From contig WBZZ01000930.1 in assembly GCA_019918135.1 (NCBI GenBank), forward strand, positions 190,001 through 237,500: a stretch of DNA of 47,500 nt, given 5' to 3'. Position numbers and translations under genes: made by a program. This DNA is from Paulinella micropora. Taxonomy: Eukaryota > Cercozoa > Imbricatea > Euglyphida > Paulinellidae. Position 1 is the stretch's first letter, and the number at the start of each line of letters is the position of its first letter. The notes under the pieces are model-generated. The model saw only the letters and a program-made list of their open reading frames with translations. It ran no database searches and had not been told where the DNA came from. Of the stretch, positions 15,134 to 27,610 are shown piece by piece.

Positions 15134-17320
15134 GGTCCAGCGTATAAGACCTTAGCAATCGCACAGAATCAACTGACTCAGGTTTGAGAGAGAGAGGAAT
15201 AATCTAGACCCTGGTGGAGAGAGAGAGAGAGGAATAGTCTAGACCCTGGTGGAGAGAGAGAGAGAAAGAGAGAGAGGAATAGTCTAGACCCTGGTGGAGA
15301 GAGAGAGAGAGAGACGAATAATCTAGACCCTGGTGGTGACTGTCTAGGTCAGGCGTGGAGAGAGAGAGAGAGGGGGGGGGAGGAGGAGGAGGGTGTCATG
15401 TAATGTCATGCCATTAGTGTCATGTCATGATCACGTATTGTGATAATAGTGTAATTTAGTGTAATGTAATGTAGTGTAATGTCATGGGTATGTCATGTCA
15501 TGTCATTCAATGTGACATAGTGTAAGGTAGTGTACTTTGGTAATGTATTGTAGTGCAATGTCACGTCATGTTGTGTCATGTAATTTATGTATTGTAGTGC
15601 ATGTATGTAGTATGTATGTATGTATGTATGTATGTATTTTAGGCCGTGATGAAGAGTGACTCCATCACGAATTTGCGAGCTTGGTATCTTTCTATCTACC
15701 TACCTACCTACCTATCTGCCTGTCCTGTCTGTCTATCTATCTATCCATCCATCTGTCTATCTATCTATCTGTCTATCTATCTGTCTATCTATCTAGCTAG
15801 CTAGCTATCTAGCTAAGCATCCATCCCATCCCATCCATCCATCCATCCTTCCTTCAATGCATCTAGGGATGTGGCGTCCAAGGCTTTTACCATCAATACT
15901 TACGTCGACCTAGTTCAACCTAGTATGACGCATGGTGTGACCTACTCATTCAACCACACCGCCTGGATACCGGCGACGCAGACACCGCTGGCTCAGGCAT
16001 CTATCTAATCTATTTATCTATCTATCTACCTACCTAGCTACCTACCCTGCTTACCCTACCTACCCTACCTACCTACCTACCCTGCTTACCTACCTACCTA
16101 CCTACCTGCTTTCCTACCTACCCTACTTACCTACCTACCCTACTTACCTACCTACCTACCTACCCTGCTTATGTACCTACCTTCCTACCCTACCTACCTA
16201 CCTACCTACCTACCTACCTACCCTGCTTTCCTACCTACCCTGCTTTCCTACCTACCCTACTTACCTACCTACCTACCTACCCTGCTTACGTACCTACCCT
16301 ACTTACCTACTTCCTACCCTACCTACCTACCTACCCTACGTAGGCAGGAGATCTGCAGAACTTCACAGTAACCATCACCAACGTCGGCATGTCTCCCTGC
16401 TATGACATCGTACAGGTGAGTACATATTTCTAGCCTATGTGTCTAAAGTCGGGTGAAAATTTTCTGCCACCTCACCTTTCGGCCAACCGTAAATACGGGG
16501 AATTTTGTGCTAAGTTTTATTTGTGGACAACAAGTGTACCGTAATTACCGGCTTTCCGAAATTCTCAGTGACCATCACCAACGTCGGGATGTTCCCTGCT
16601 ATGACGACATCGTACAGGTGAGTAAATCTCCTAGGGTAGGGTAGGTAGGTAGATAGATAGATAGATGAATAGGATAGGTTAGGGTCGGGTCGGGTCCCCG
16701 TAATTACGGTTGGCCGAAAGATGAGGTAGCAGAAATTTTTCACCCGACTTTTAGACATAGACATATAGGCAAAGACGTAAACATAGGCGTAGACGAAGAC
16801 GTAGACGTAGGTAGGTATTGACTTCACGGTGACCACCAAGGTCGGGATGTGCCCCTGCTTTGATGACATCGTACAGGTGAGTACATGTTTCTATGTCTCT
16901 GTCTTGGTCTTGGTCTAGTCGATTCCTACCTACGTCTACGTCTAAGCCTTTGTTTACGTCTTTGCCTATGCCTATTTCTAAGATCGAGTGAAAAGTTCCG
17001 GCCGATCGTAAATACGGGGAATTTCGGGCTAAACTTTTATTTGTGGACAACACATGTGCCGTAATTACCGGCTGGCCGAAATTCCTTCATAACTTTGAAT
17101 AGCAAATGCACCGTTATTACGGGATAATTTGTTCTGGCCGAAATTTTCACTACACGTATTTCCTTACAGGTCACGCAATTGCCTACGTGGTTATCTGAGA
17201 TCGTGGGAACGTTCCCTGGAGGTATGTATGTATGTATATCTTGGTCATAATCATCATCATCATCATCATCATCGTCGTCATCGTCATCGTCGTCATCGTC
17301 ATCATCATCATCGTCATCAC

Positions 17321-17354
<34 letters not shown>

Positions 17355-17421
17355 GTCATCATCGTCGTCATCATCATCATCATCATCATCATTATTATTA
17401 TTATTATTATTATTGTTATTA

Positions 17422-17462
<41 letters not shown>

Positions 17463-17496
17463 GCGATAATCCCAGGCCTTCACCACTATGACCTAG

Positions 17497-17537
<41 letters not shown>

Positions 17538-17790
17538 GTGGCACGACAGCCCAGTGGTTAAGGTCTACCATCTGGGACCTGTCGCCAGTTCGATTCCCGT
17601 CGGTGCCAGTTTTTTCAAAGGATATTTTCTTTGAAAGTATTGGTCTGTCTGGAAGGCTTGGAGCTGCCTTGCGGGGGTGTCAGTAGAGCCTATCGTCAAA
17701 TCTTCGTACTCCCCTCACGGGTGAGACGATGGATGCACATGTGCAGAAATGCATTCGCCATTGACTGAGAAGCACTATTATTATTATTAC

Positions 17791-17833
<43 letters not shown>

Positions 17834-20800
17834 GTGGCACCGCGATAGCCCAGTGGTTAAGGTCTACCATCTGGGACCTGTCGCCAGTTCGATTCCCGTC
17901 GGTGCCAGTACTTTCAAAGGATATTTTCTTTGAAAGTATTGGTCTGTCTGGAAGGCTTGGAGCTGCCTTGCGGGGGTGTCAGTGTATGTGATCAAATCGA
18001 TGACGTTAATCTCAACTTCACAAATGGCGTTATGTCCTATGTATGTAATGTAATGTAATGCAATGTATGTATGTATTTATGTATGTATTTGAGGTGTGAC
18101 GGTGTCCTATCCCCCCTCCACTTTCTACGTCACGACCAAGCTGAAGCAAGCCGACTTACCCTACTCGTTCTCTTTTGTCGGCCGTGTCACCAACGGCCTA
18201 CTGCTTGACAAGACGTACACCCTGAACGCCAACCTGTCTTGCAACTCGCAGGTATCTTGTATCTATGTATCTACGTATCTGCGTATCTAGTGCATCTATG
18301 GCATCCATGTATCAATGGGTATCTACGGTAGATACCATCTAAGGTATATGTATCTACGTATCTATGTATGAATCTATGCATGCAGGGCTAGTGCTCACCC
18401 CCACTGACTCCCTCCCCTACCTAACTTTCCCTTTTCTCCTTTTTCGTTCTTTTCCTTCTTTCCCTGTTCTTCCTTCTCACCAGGCTCTTCTTGCAACTCT
18501 ACGTATCTATATATAGAGAAGTTCGCATTTCTTAAGTACAACGAGCAATGACTTCAAGCGCTTTGATCTCAGTCAAATGTGCATCTACAACTGTGTTATG
18601 GCGCATTATAAAGCTCTTGATTAGAGCTTTCAAATGAGCCACTACACAAGCCGTGAAGATTAGAACCGGCTTAGAACGAAGCGTTTGAAGTCATCGCTGA
18701 TTGTTATTATGGCCAAGGAATTTCTCATGCATGCAGGGCTGGGAAAATACCCGTCTTTACGGCCCTCCGGTGCCACCTGGCAACTTCAGCAAACCGTACG
18801 TGATTGTTGAGAACTACCAGTATGGGTCCGCCGTGCCTGAAGCCACTCTCTTTTCAGGCGGGTCGTGTCTCGGCGCGCAGGTCTGTCTATCAACCTATAT
18901 GTCTTTTCAAGGATATCAGCTAGCTTGCTGATATCAGCTAGCTAGCTAGCTGGCTCTAGCTAGCAACTAGCTAGCTAATTGACTTGCTATCTATCTATCT
19001 GCATATCTATCTACCTATCCACCTTCCTACCTACCTACATCTACCCACTTAGGGCCCCAGTCCTTTGTATACGTCCACCTCCGGCAAGAGCCTGGTGTCG
19101 GCCTCTGGACAGGTCTACCTATCTATCTATCCAGCTAGCTAGCTAGCTGTCTATCTATCTATCTATCTATCTATCTGTCCTTCTATCTATCTATCTGGAC
19201 AGGCATGCGGCGCGTTCATCTTGTCCCAGACCACAACCGCCACCCAGCAGGACTGCCAGGTCTGTCTATCTATCTATCATATCTACCTACCTATCTATCT
19301 GTCTACCTATCTATCTACCTACCTAACCTACCTACCGACCTACCTATAGGGTCTATGTGACATGAGCTCAGCTTGCGGCTGCGTTAGCTACCATTCGTCG
19401 TCGGGCGTGTGTGTGGCGGGCACGAGCTGCAACTCATCTTTTTACTGCACCTCCTCGGCTGCCACCGTCTTCTCGCGTGGCTCCACTCGCGTTGTGATCG
19501 GAGAGGTATTCTTGCCTTGGTGACCCATGACTGCCTTAACGATCCACTCACTGCCTCACTACTGCCTTTCTGACCCGCCTACTGCCCCACTACTGCCTTT
19601 ATGTCCCCTCCACTGCCTTTCTGACCCGTCTGCTGCCTACTGCCTTTCTGACCCCTTCTACTGCCTTAACGAGCCCGTCCGACTACCCCGCTAGGTGTTC
19701 GACCTGTCCATGGACCTTTGGATGCCCTTCGGCAGTCTGCCGCCTGTCAGCGTCGACGTGTCGTTCGGAGGCGCGTTGGTCGCCGGCCGTGTTGTGGTCT
19801 ATCTATCTATCTATCTATCCTATCTATCCTATCTTATCCTATCTTATATCTTATCTATCCTATCTATCTTATCTATCATCTATCTTATCTATCTATCTAT
19901 CTATCTATCTAGGTCCAGTCCGCTACTGTGCAATCTCTACGTCCTGGTCACATTAACATACACATCGTACATAACATACACACATCATGAATAACATACA
20001 CATCATACAAAACATACAAGAGACACAATTGACAATGGTGATTTACTGTGGACATTCAAGTGGCAAACTATCCATCTTTGACCTCATCGTTCCCCATCAA
20101 TCGAAGTGATACGACAGATCTGAAGCCAGCATTGGAAAGCTTAGGACAAGAGCTTTCCAATGGTGTGCGCTGCATTTCCATATCTCAAATATTGATTGAG
20201 AAAGATGAGGTCAAAGTTCGAATGTTTTGCCACTTGAATGTCCACAGTAATTCTCCCAGTTTCCTGCCGTTGTCAAAGTTGCCTGTCTTTTGTCATTCTG
20301 CTCCTTCACTGCCGATATTCCCTCGTGTTTTTCCTTTTTCGCTGGTATCATTACCAGAATGCCCTCGTTTTGCCTGAGAAGTTCCTTGTCCTTAAGTACA
20401 ACGAGCAATGACTTCAAACGATTCGTTTCAGGCCGGTTCTGATTTGTGTGGCTTGTGTCATGGCTCATTTGAAAGCTATCGTCAAGAGCTTTCTAATGAG
20501 CCATAGCACAGGTTGTGGATGGAAATATCGGCGGGGATCGAAGCTTTTGAAGTCATTGTTGATTGTACTTAAGAAGTAGGAACTTCTCCTTTTCCCCAGG
20601 CTTCTCCATCGTGAACCCAGTGACCCTTATTGGAGCTATGAGCGACTGCCACTCGGGAATTTGCGGAGACTCAGTCCACGTGGATTTGGTTTTTCTCTAT
20701 ATATATATATATATATAATATATATCAACCCCCCCCCCCCCCCCCCCCCATATGTATATGTATATATATGTATATTTGTATCAGTCGCACATTCCGTCTA

Positions 20801-23800
20801 TCTATCTATCTATCTAGGCAAGGACTACATTCCTTTTGCGACATCTCATCTATCTATCTATCTATCTACATACCTACCTATCTCCCTACCTACCTACCTA
20901 CGTACCTATCCCTACCTACCTACCTGCCTACCTACCTTCCTATCCATCTACCTACCTACAGGGTAATCTAAGCCATGGTTGGACTGTTGGTACCTACTAT
21001 AACAACCTCAGTACGGCGAGGTTAGTGCTGCAAGTCTTGATTGCCAACGTGGCCTCCAACAGCCAAGGTACATACATACATAAAATACATACATACATAC
21101 ATACAATACATACATACATACATAAAATACATACATACATACAATACATACATACATACATAAAATACATACATACATACATATATTACCATACATACAT
21201 GCAGACATAAATACAAGTCCTGCTTGCCAACGTTGCCACTAACGCTCGAAGTACATACGTACATACATAAATACATACATATATGCATACATACTCTTGA
21301 CTGCCAACGTCGCTATCGACATTCAAGGTAATTACATACATGATACGTACATACGTACATTACATACATTACATACATACATACATGTTCACATACAGGC
21401 AGTGACATCCTTGCGGCTGCCAAGGTGACCTACGCAAATCAGTTCACTTCAATCGACAGGTCTGTATCTGTTATGTATTGTGTGTATGTATGTAATGTAA
21501 GTCATGTATGTATGTATGTGTATGTGAAGCAGTCTGCTCACGTACGAAGTGGTGGAATCTATCTATTTATTCTATCTAATCTATCTATCTATCTATCTGT
21601 ATGTATGTATGTATGTGTATGTGTACGTAGTTTGCTCGCTTGCACAGTAGTAGTGGAAGCAACCCCGAGAGTTGAGTTTGAAGCCTGTATGTATGTAATG
21701 TATGTATGTATGTAATGTATTCAAGGTATGTATGTATGTATTCAATGTATGTATGTAATGTATGTATGTATGTGTGTAGTTTGTATGTATGGTGTATGTG
21801 TGATGTTGTTTGTTCAATGACACAGTTGCAGTGGAAGCTATCTCTATGTATGTATGTGTATGAGTGATGTAGTTTCTATGTATGTGTATGTGTGGTGTAG
21901 TATGCTCACTTATACGGTTGTGGAATCCACCCCTAACGTTGATTTCTTTGTCCTGCCCGTTCCCACTGCCAGAGAAGGTCTATCTATCTATCTATCTATC
22001 TAATCTAATCTAATCTAATCCAATCCAATCCAATGCAATCCAATCAAATCAAATCAAATCCGGTCCGGTCCGGTCCCGTCCCGTTCGGTCCGGTCCGATC
22101 CCATCCGGTCCCGTCCCGTCCGTCTATCTATCTATCTATCTATCTATCCATCCATCCATCCATCTAATTCTGCAGGTGGTGACATTGTTACGTACAATGC
22201 CTATCTTATCTATCTATCTATCCATCCATCTATCTATCCTTCTATCTATCTATGCAGGTGGTGACTTTGTGACGTACACTGCCAATTTCCGTAACGACGG
22301 TATGTATGAATGAATGTAATGTATGTATGTATGCAATTTATCTAATATATGTATGTAATGTATGTCTGTATGTAATGTATGTAAATGTGTATGTATGTAT
22401 GTATGTATGCAGGGCTTGCAAATCTATACTCCGTGTTGCTACTGTGGCCGATACCTCTTAGCCAGCAAGTGGTACCCATCTATCTCTATCTATCTATCTA
22501 CATAATACCTATCTATCTACCTGTTGATCGATCGATCCGTCCATCCATCCTTCCAGCCATCTTTCTGTATATGTACAAAACATAGGTCAGTTACCCTGCG
22601 GGCGGTAGTGTTGTGGCGCAGACTTTAAATTTCGTTTACACCAACCTGGCCCCAGGTCCATCACACACAAAAAAAAAGGGGGGGGGGGGTAAAACAACAA
22701 TGAATTTAGGCATTCAGGATACTCCCCGTACACAGATATCTGCGTGAATTCCAAAGAAAACTCTTACTAGCATCATTGCCAAGTCTGGTGCTAGCTACCC
22801 TGTCAATATGAGCTCCCAACTCCTGGTTCACACAAGCCATGATTGATAGGGACGCTTGTGGATTTAAATTTTATTGGGTTTGGATTGGATTGGAATGGGT
22901 TTGGGTTTGGTTTGGTTTGAATTCGTTTGGCTTGGTTTGAATTGGTTTACTTAGTGATTTGATTGGCTTCCGCAGGTGCGAATGGCAGCTTCACTTTCAC
23001 CACCAAGCTCTTGGACTCGGTGCCCACGGCGTCCCAGATTACTGTGCCTAGCATTTCTATCAGCGGGAACTCTCACGGGGGACTGTGCGCCTCGACCTCG
23101 AGGTCCGTATCCACACAGCTACCGTAGATACATATACATATACACACATATATATATATATACATATACACGTATTTCATCATTACCAAAACAACAACAA
23201 GAGCAAAAAGAAAGAAAACACTCACACAAACACAGACTTAAAGATATATCTACATACACATGCACATATACATAGCCAGCCCTAACCCTAACCCTTACCC
23301 TTCCCTAACCCTAACCCTACACAAACAGGAGCTTCTCTCAGTCCAAGGCCGCCAACGCCACTCTTGAGACCAAAGCGCCGTACGTCACGCTGGCTCTCAA
23401 GTCGGTGTGTGGAGTACAGGGTGCAACCAGCGTGAAGATCGGTACAGGATGTCATACATACATATATACTTACATAGTCTCATACTTGCATACGCACATA
23501 CATACATACATACATAGGTGAGGATGTGGTGCTGAAGGCGACAGTGGTCTTGCCTCGAGGTGATCTACCTACCTACCTACCTCTACCTACTACCTCTACC
23601 TACCTACGTCTACCTACCTACCTACCTAACTGCCTACCTAACCACCACCGTACCTTCCTAACCTACCTGACCCGCCTTATACCTAACTAACCTACCTATC
23701 GTACCTACCTACCTAGCCACCTACCTATCTGCCTGCCCTACCTACCCTACCTGCATACCTACCTACCTAATATCTACCTCTCTATGTAATTACCTACCTG

Positions 23801-26800
23801 TCTACCGATCATCATACCTACAACCTAGATAGATAGGAAGGTAGGTAGATAAGATTAGATTAGATTAGATAGGTAGGCAGGTAGGTAGGTAGGCAGGTGG
23901 ATAGATAGGTACTTCTAACCTTGCTCAGCTTTTGGGGTCGATTATACCTACCCTGCCCGATTAATTAAATATAAATATAAATAGAAACATAAATATAAAT
24001 ATGAATATGAATATAAATACAGATATAAATACATAAACATGAATATAAATATAAATACATCCCCTACCTATCTAGGTACTTCTAACCTCCCTCTGCTGTT
24101 CCTGAGCGGCGATTATACCTACCCTGCCCAAACAAGTGCGGTCATCAACAAGGTACCTACCTACCTACCTACCTATCCATCTGTCTATCTACCCTGCCCA
24201 AGTGCGGTCATCAACAAGGTACCTACCTACCTACCTATCCATCCATCTATCTACCCTGCCCAATTAAGTGCGGTCGTCAACAAGGTACCTAACTACCTAC
24301 CTACCTACCTACCTATCCATCTATCTATCTACCCTGCTCAATTAAGTGCGTTCGTCAGCAAGGTATCTACCTACCTACCTATCCATCTATCTATCTACCT
24401 TGCTCAATTAAGTGCGTTCGTCAGCAAGGTCTACCTACCTACCTACCTACCTATCCATCTATCTATCTACCTTGCTAAATTAAGTGCGTTCGTCAGCAAG
24501 GTATCTACCTACCTACCTATCCATCTCTATCTACCCTGCCCAATTAAGTGCGTTCGTCAGCAAGGTACCTACCTACCTACCTATCCATCTATCTATCTAC
24601 CCTGCCCAATTAAGTGCGTTCGTCAGCAAGGTACCTACCTACCTAATTACCTACCCACCTACCTACCTACCTATCCATACCTATCTACCTATCTACTTAC
24701 CTACCTACCTGCCTCTATCTATCTATCTATCTATCTATCTGTTTATCTATCCATCCGTCCATCCATCCATCTATCTATCTATCCATCCATCTATCCATCC
24801 GTCCACCCATGTTCTCTACCTCTATCTATCCATCTTTCTATCTATCCACCCACCCACCCATCCATCCGTCCATCTCCTGTCTAGGCTTCCTACGTCTCGG
24901 CCATTGTGTCCGCGCAGCCCCTCGGGCAGTCCGCACAATCCTTGACCTTTGGCCTGCCCTCCTCAGTTACGCGGGACTGCTCCGCCTGTTCGGTGAACGC
25001 GATCGAAGTCGAGGTCCACGCATACGCCCAGGTATCTATCTATCTCTACCTATCTAACCTACGTAACCTACCTATCTAACTACGTAACCTACCTACCTAT
25101 CTAAGTACGTAACCTACCTATCTAACCTACCTACCTACCTACCTGCCTGCCTACCTTTCTTTGTGCAGGGTCTGCCGGGTCCCACCGAGTTCAATGGCTC
25201 ACTCACCTACGTGGGTATCACCGCGTCGGGCGCGCCCACTGCTCGCTCCATCCAGCAGGTGCCTATCTATCGTTATCTACCTACCGACCAACCTACCTAC
25301 CTACCGACCTACCTACCTCTACCTACCTACCTACCTTCTTGCTTATCTGCCGTGTATTTGTCTACAGGAACTCTTGACCCCTGCCTACAAGCCGCGCATC
25401 GTTTCCAACTTCGAAAACAATGCCACAGACTTCATTGTGGGAACCATTGTCCGCTTCGTAGCTAACATCTCACACCACCCCAACTCCACCGCCACCGCAC
25501 AAGATTTCATGTTCAACATGTCATTCGACGAAGGCGCTATGTCCATTATTTCGCTTAGCGTTAGACTCATGCCGTCTAACACCCCTCTGGTCTTAGAAGC
25601 CATCGACGTTGCCTCTACCACTCCGTCTAACCTGACGTACTTCAAACTCTCGCAGGTGTGATTGTATGCATATCTATCTATATCTATATCTACCTACCTA
25701 CCTATCAATCTATCTGTCTGTCTATCTGTCTGTCTGTCTACCTACCTACCTGTCTACCTATCTACCTACCTACCTGCCTACCTACCTACCTACCTGGTCT
25801 GGTCTGGTCTAGTCTGTCTGACCTACCTATCTGCCTACCTGCCTACCTACCTACCTACCTACCTTACCTAAGCCTACCCTGCCCTACCCTACCTTACCTT
25901 ATCCTATACCTTGCCTTACCTTACCGTACCTTATCCTTTACCTTGCCTTACCTTACCGTACCTTAACCTACCCTACCTTACCCTACCTTACCTACCTACC
26001 TCCCTACCCACCCACCTCCCCCCTCCTCCACCTACCTACCTATCTAATCTCATCCTTCTAAGCACGTAACGAAACGTGTGTATGTATCGCGCGTGTCATA
26101 ACTGCTGTGCCAGGCCGTGGATTTAGCTGTTGGGCAATATTTCGAGGTGGTGTTGATCCTCAACTCCTCAGTGGTAGCTCAAGAAGTCGTAGAGATGGAC
26201 CAGGATTTTCCCGAGGTCGTGTTCAAGGGCAGCTACGAGGTCGACCTATCTACCTGTCTTCACTTACCTACCTGCCTACCTGCCTGCTTACCTTCTACCT
26301 ACCTACCTACCTGCCTGCTTACCTTCCTGCCTGCCTGCCTGCCTTCCTATCTCCCTACCTACCTACCTACCTACCTACCTATATATCTACTTACCTATCT
26401 GTCGACAGGACACCGATTGCCCCACCGCTCTTTCTACCACCAACTCGTTCTTTTACAAGGCCATTGTCGGATATCCGGAGGGTATGTATGAATGTCCGTA
26501 CGTATGTATGTATGTATGTAGGTAGGTATGAAAGTAGGTATGTAATCTATTTATATTTGTATGAAGGCGTCTACAGGGTATGCCACTACGCACAAGACTT
26601 CTCCTCTAACGAGGTATATCTATCTATCTTATCGATCTTATCGATCTATCGATCTACCTACCTATCTATCTACCTAATCTATCTAATCTATCTATCTATC
26701 TAATCTAATATATCTAATCTAATATATCTATATCTATCTGTCTATCTACCTAATCTATCTACCTAATCTATCTAATCTATCTATCTATCTATCTAATATA

Positions 26801-27576
26801 TCTATCTATCTATTTGTCTAATCTAATCTATCTGTCTAATATATCTAATCTGTCTAATATATCTATATCTATCTATCTATCTGTCTATTTGTCTATCTAT
26901 ATATATATCTATCTATCTATCTGTCTGTCTGTCTATCTATCTATCTGTCTATCTATCTATCTATCTATCCATCTATCTATCTATCTATCTATGTATAGGG
27001 TGAGTGTTGTTTCAATGTTACATTGGATATCACCCCGCCGAGCATCGTGTGTCCCAAGGTACCTACATACCTACCCACCCACCCACCTACCTACCTACCC
27101 CCCTATACCTGCCTACATGTCTACCTTCCTACATTTCTTCTTACGTTCTATCTTTGTAGGTGATCGTACCAACGGACAACAACCTCGTCTCCTATGCCAC
27201 TGTCAACTACTTACCTGCGACCATCTATCTACCTTTCTGTCTATCTGTCTGTCTATCTATCTGTCTATCTATCTATCTACCTACCTACCTGCCTGCCTAC
27301 CTACCTACCTACCTGCCTGCCTACCTACCTACCTGCCTGTCTATCTGTATCTATCTATCTACGTACCTACCTGCCTGCCTACCTACCTACCTACCTGCCT
27401 GCCTACCTACCTACCCCCTCTACATGTCTACCTTCTTACATTCTATCTTTGTAGGTGGTCGTACCAACGGACAACAACCTCGTCTCGTATGCAACTGTCA
27501 ACTACTTACCCCCAACCGTCTCTGACACCTTCTTGCTCAACGCGTCGTCTTTGGTATACATATATACATATACATA

Positions 27577-27610
<34 letters not shown>

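Larger units (their letters stand above)
16416..17169 (+). repeat. intron 33: two exon 33 decoys interleaved with foldback family E
   Basis: Copies of the exon 33 tail plus its GTGAGTA donor lie at 16569-16617 and 16820-16876. Between them lie family E segments: 16450-16565, an inverted piece at 16685-16756, and 16984-17155. Confidence 0.85.
17222..18093 (+). repeat. intron 34: CAT/CGT trinucleotide tract, (ATT)n, two SINE copies
   Basis: (ATC)n/(GTC)n near 17246-17390 runs into (ATT)n, then SINEs S3 and S4 in tandem. After S4 a short open stretch (17986-18043, [17 protein letters not shown]) precedes (TATG)n but does not fit the phase between exons 34 and 35. Confidence 0.8.
19947..20599 (+). 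repeat. intron 41: ACAT repeats plus two foldback elements (D1, C2)
   Basis: (ACAT)n-like start, then D1, ~125 nt of unique sequence, then C2, whose right terminus lies about ten bases before the CCCCAG acceptor. Confidence 0.85.

Noticed and set aside
17037..17561. Poly-Asn/Asp, poly-His and poly-Ile open frames around the CAT/ATT tract
   Set aside because: Pure trinucleotide repeat translated in different frames, with no flanking coding sequence.
17986..18043. Possible exon reading [17 protein letters not shown] after SINE S4
   Set aside because: No acceptor gives the phase needed between exons 34 and 35, which join cleanly to each other.
20817..20850. Possible exon reading KDYIPFATS in intron 42
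   Set aside because: Preceded by CTAG, but in the wrong phase for exon 42 and lacking a donor.
23276..23320. CCCTAA tract as a chromosome end or healed break
   Set aside because: Short, degenerate, inside an intron of an intact gene model and similar to neighbouring CCTA microsatellites.
24039..24945. Long open frames rich in [15 protein letters not shown] sequence
   Set aside because: CTAT/CTAC microsatellites lack stops on this strand, so the open frames are a by-product. Only the exon 52 and exon 53 parts look coding.
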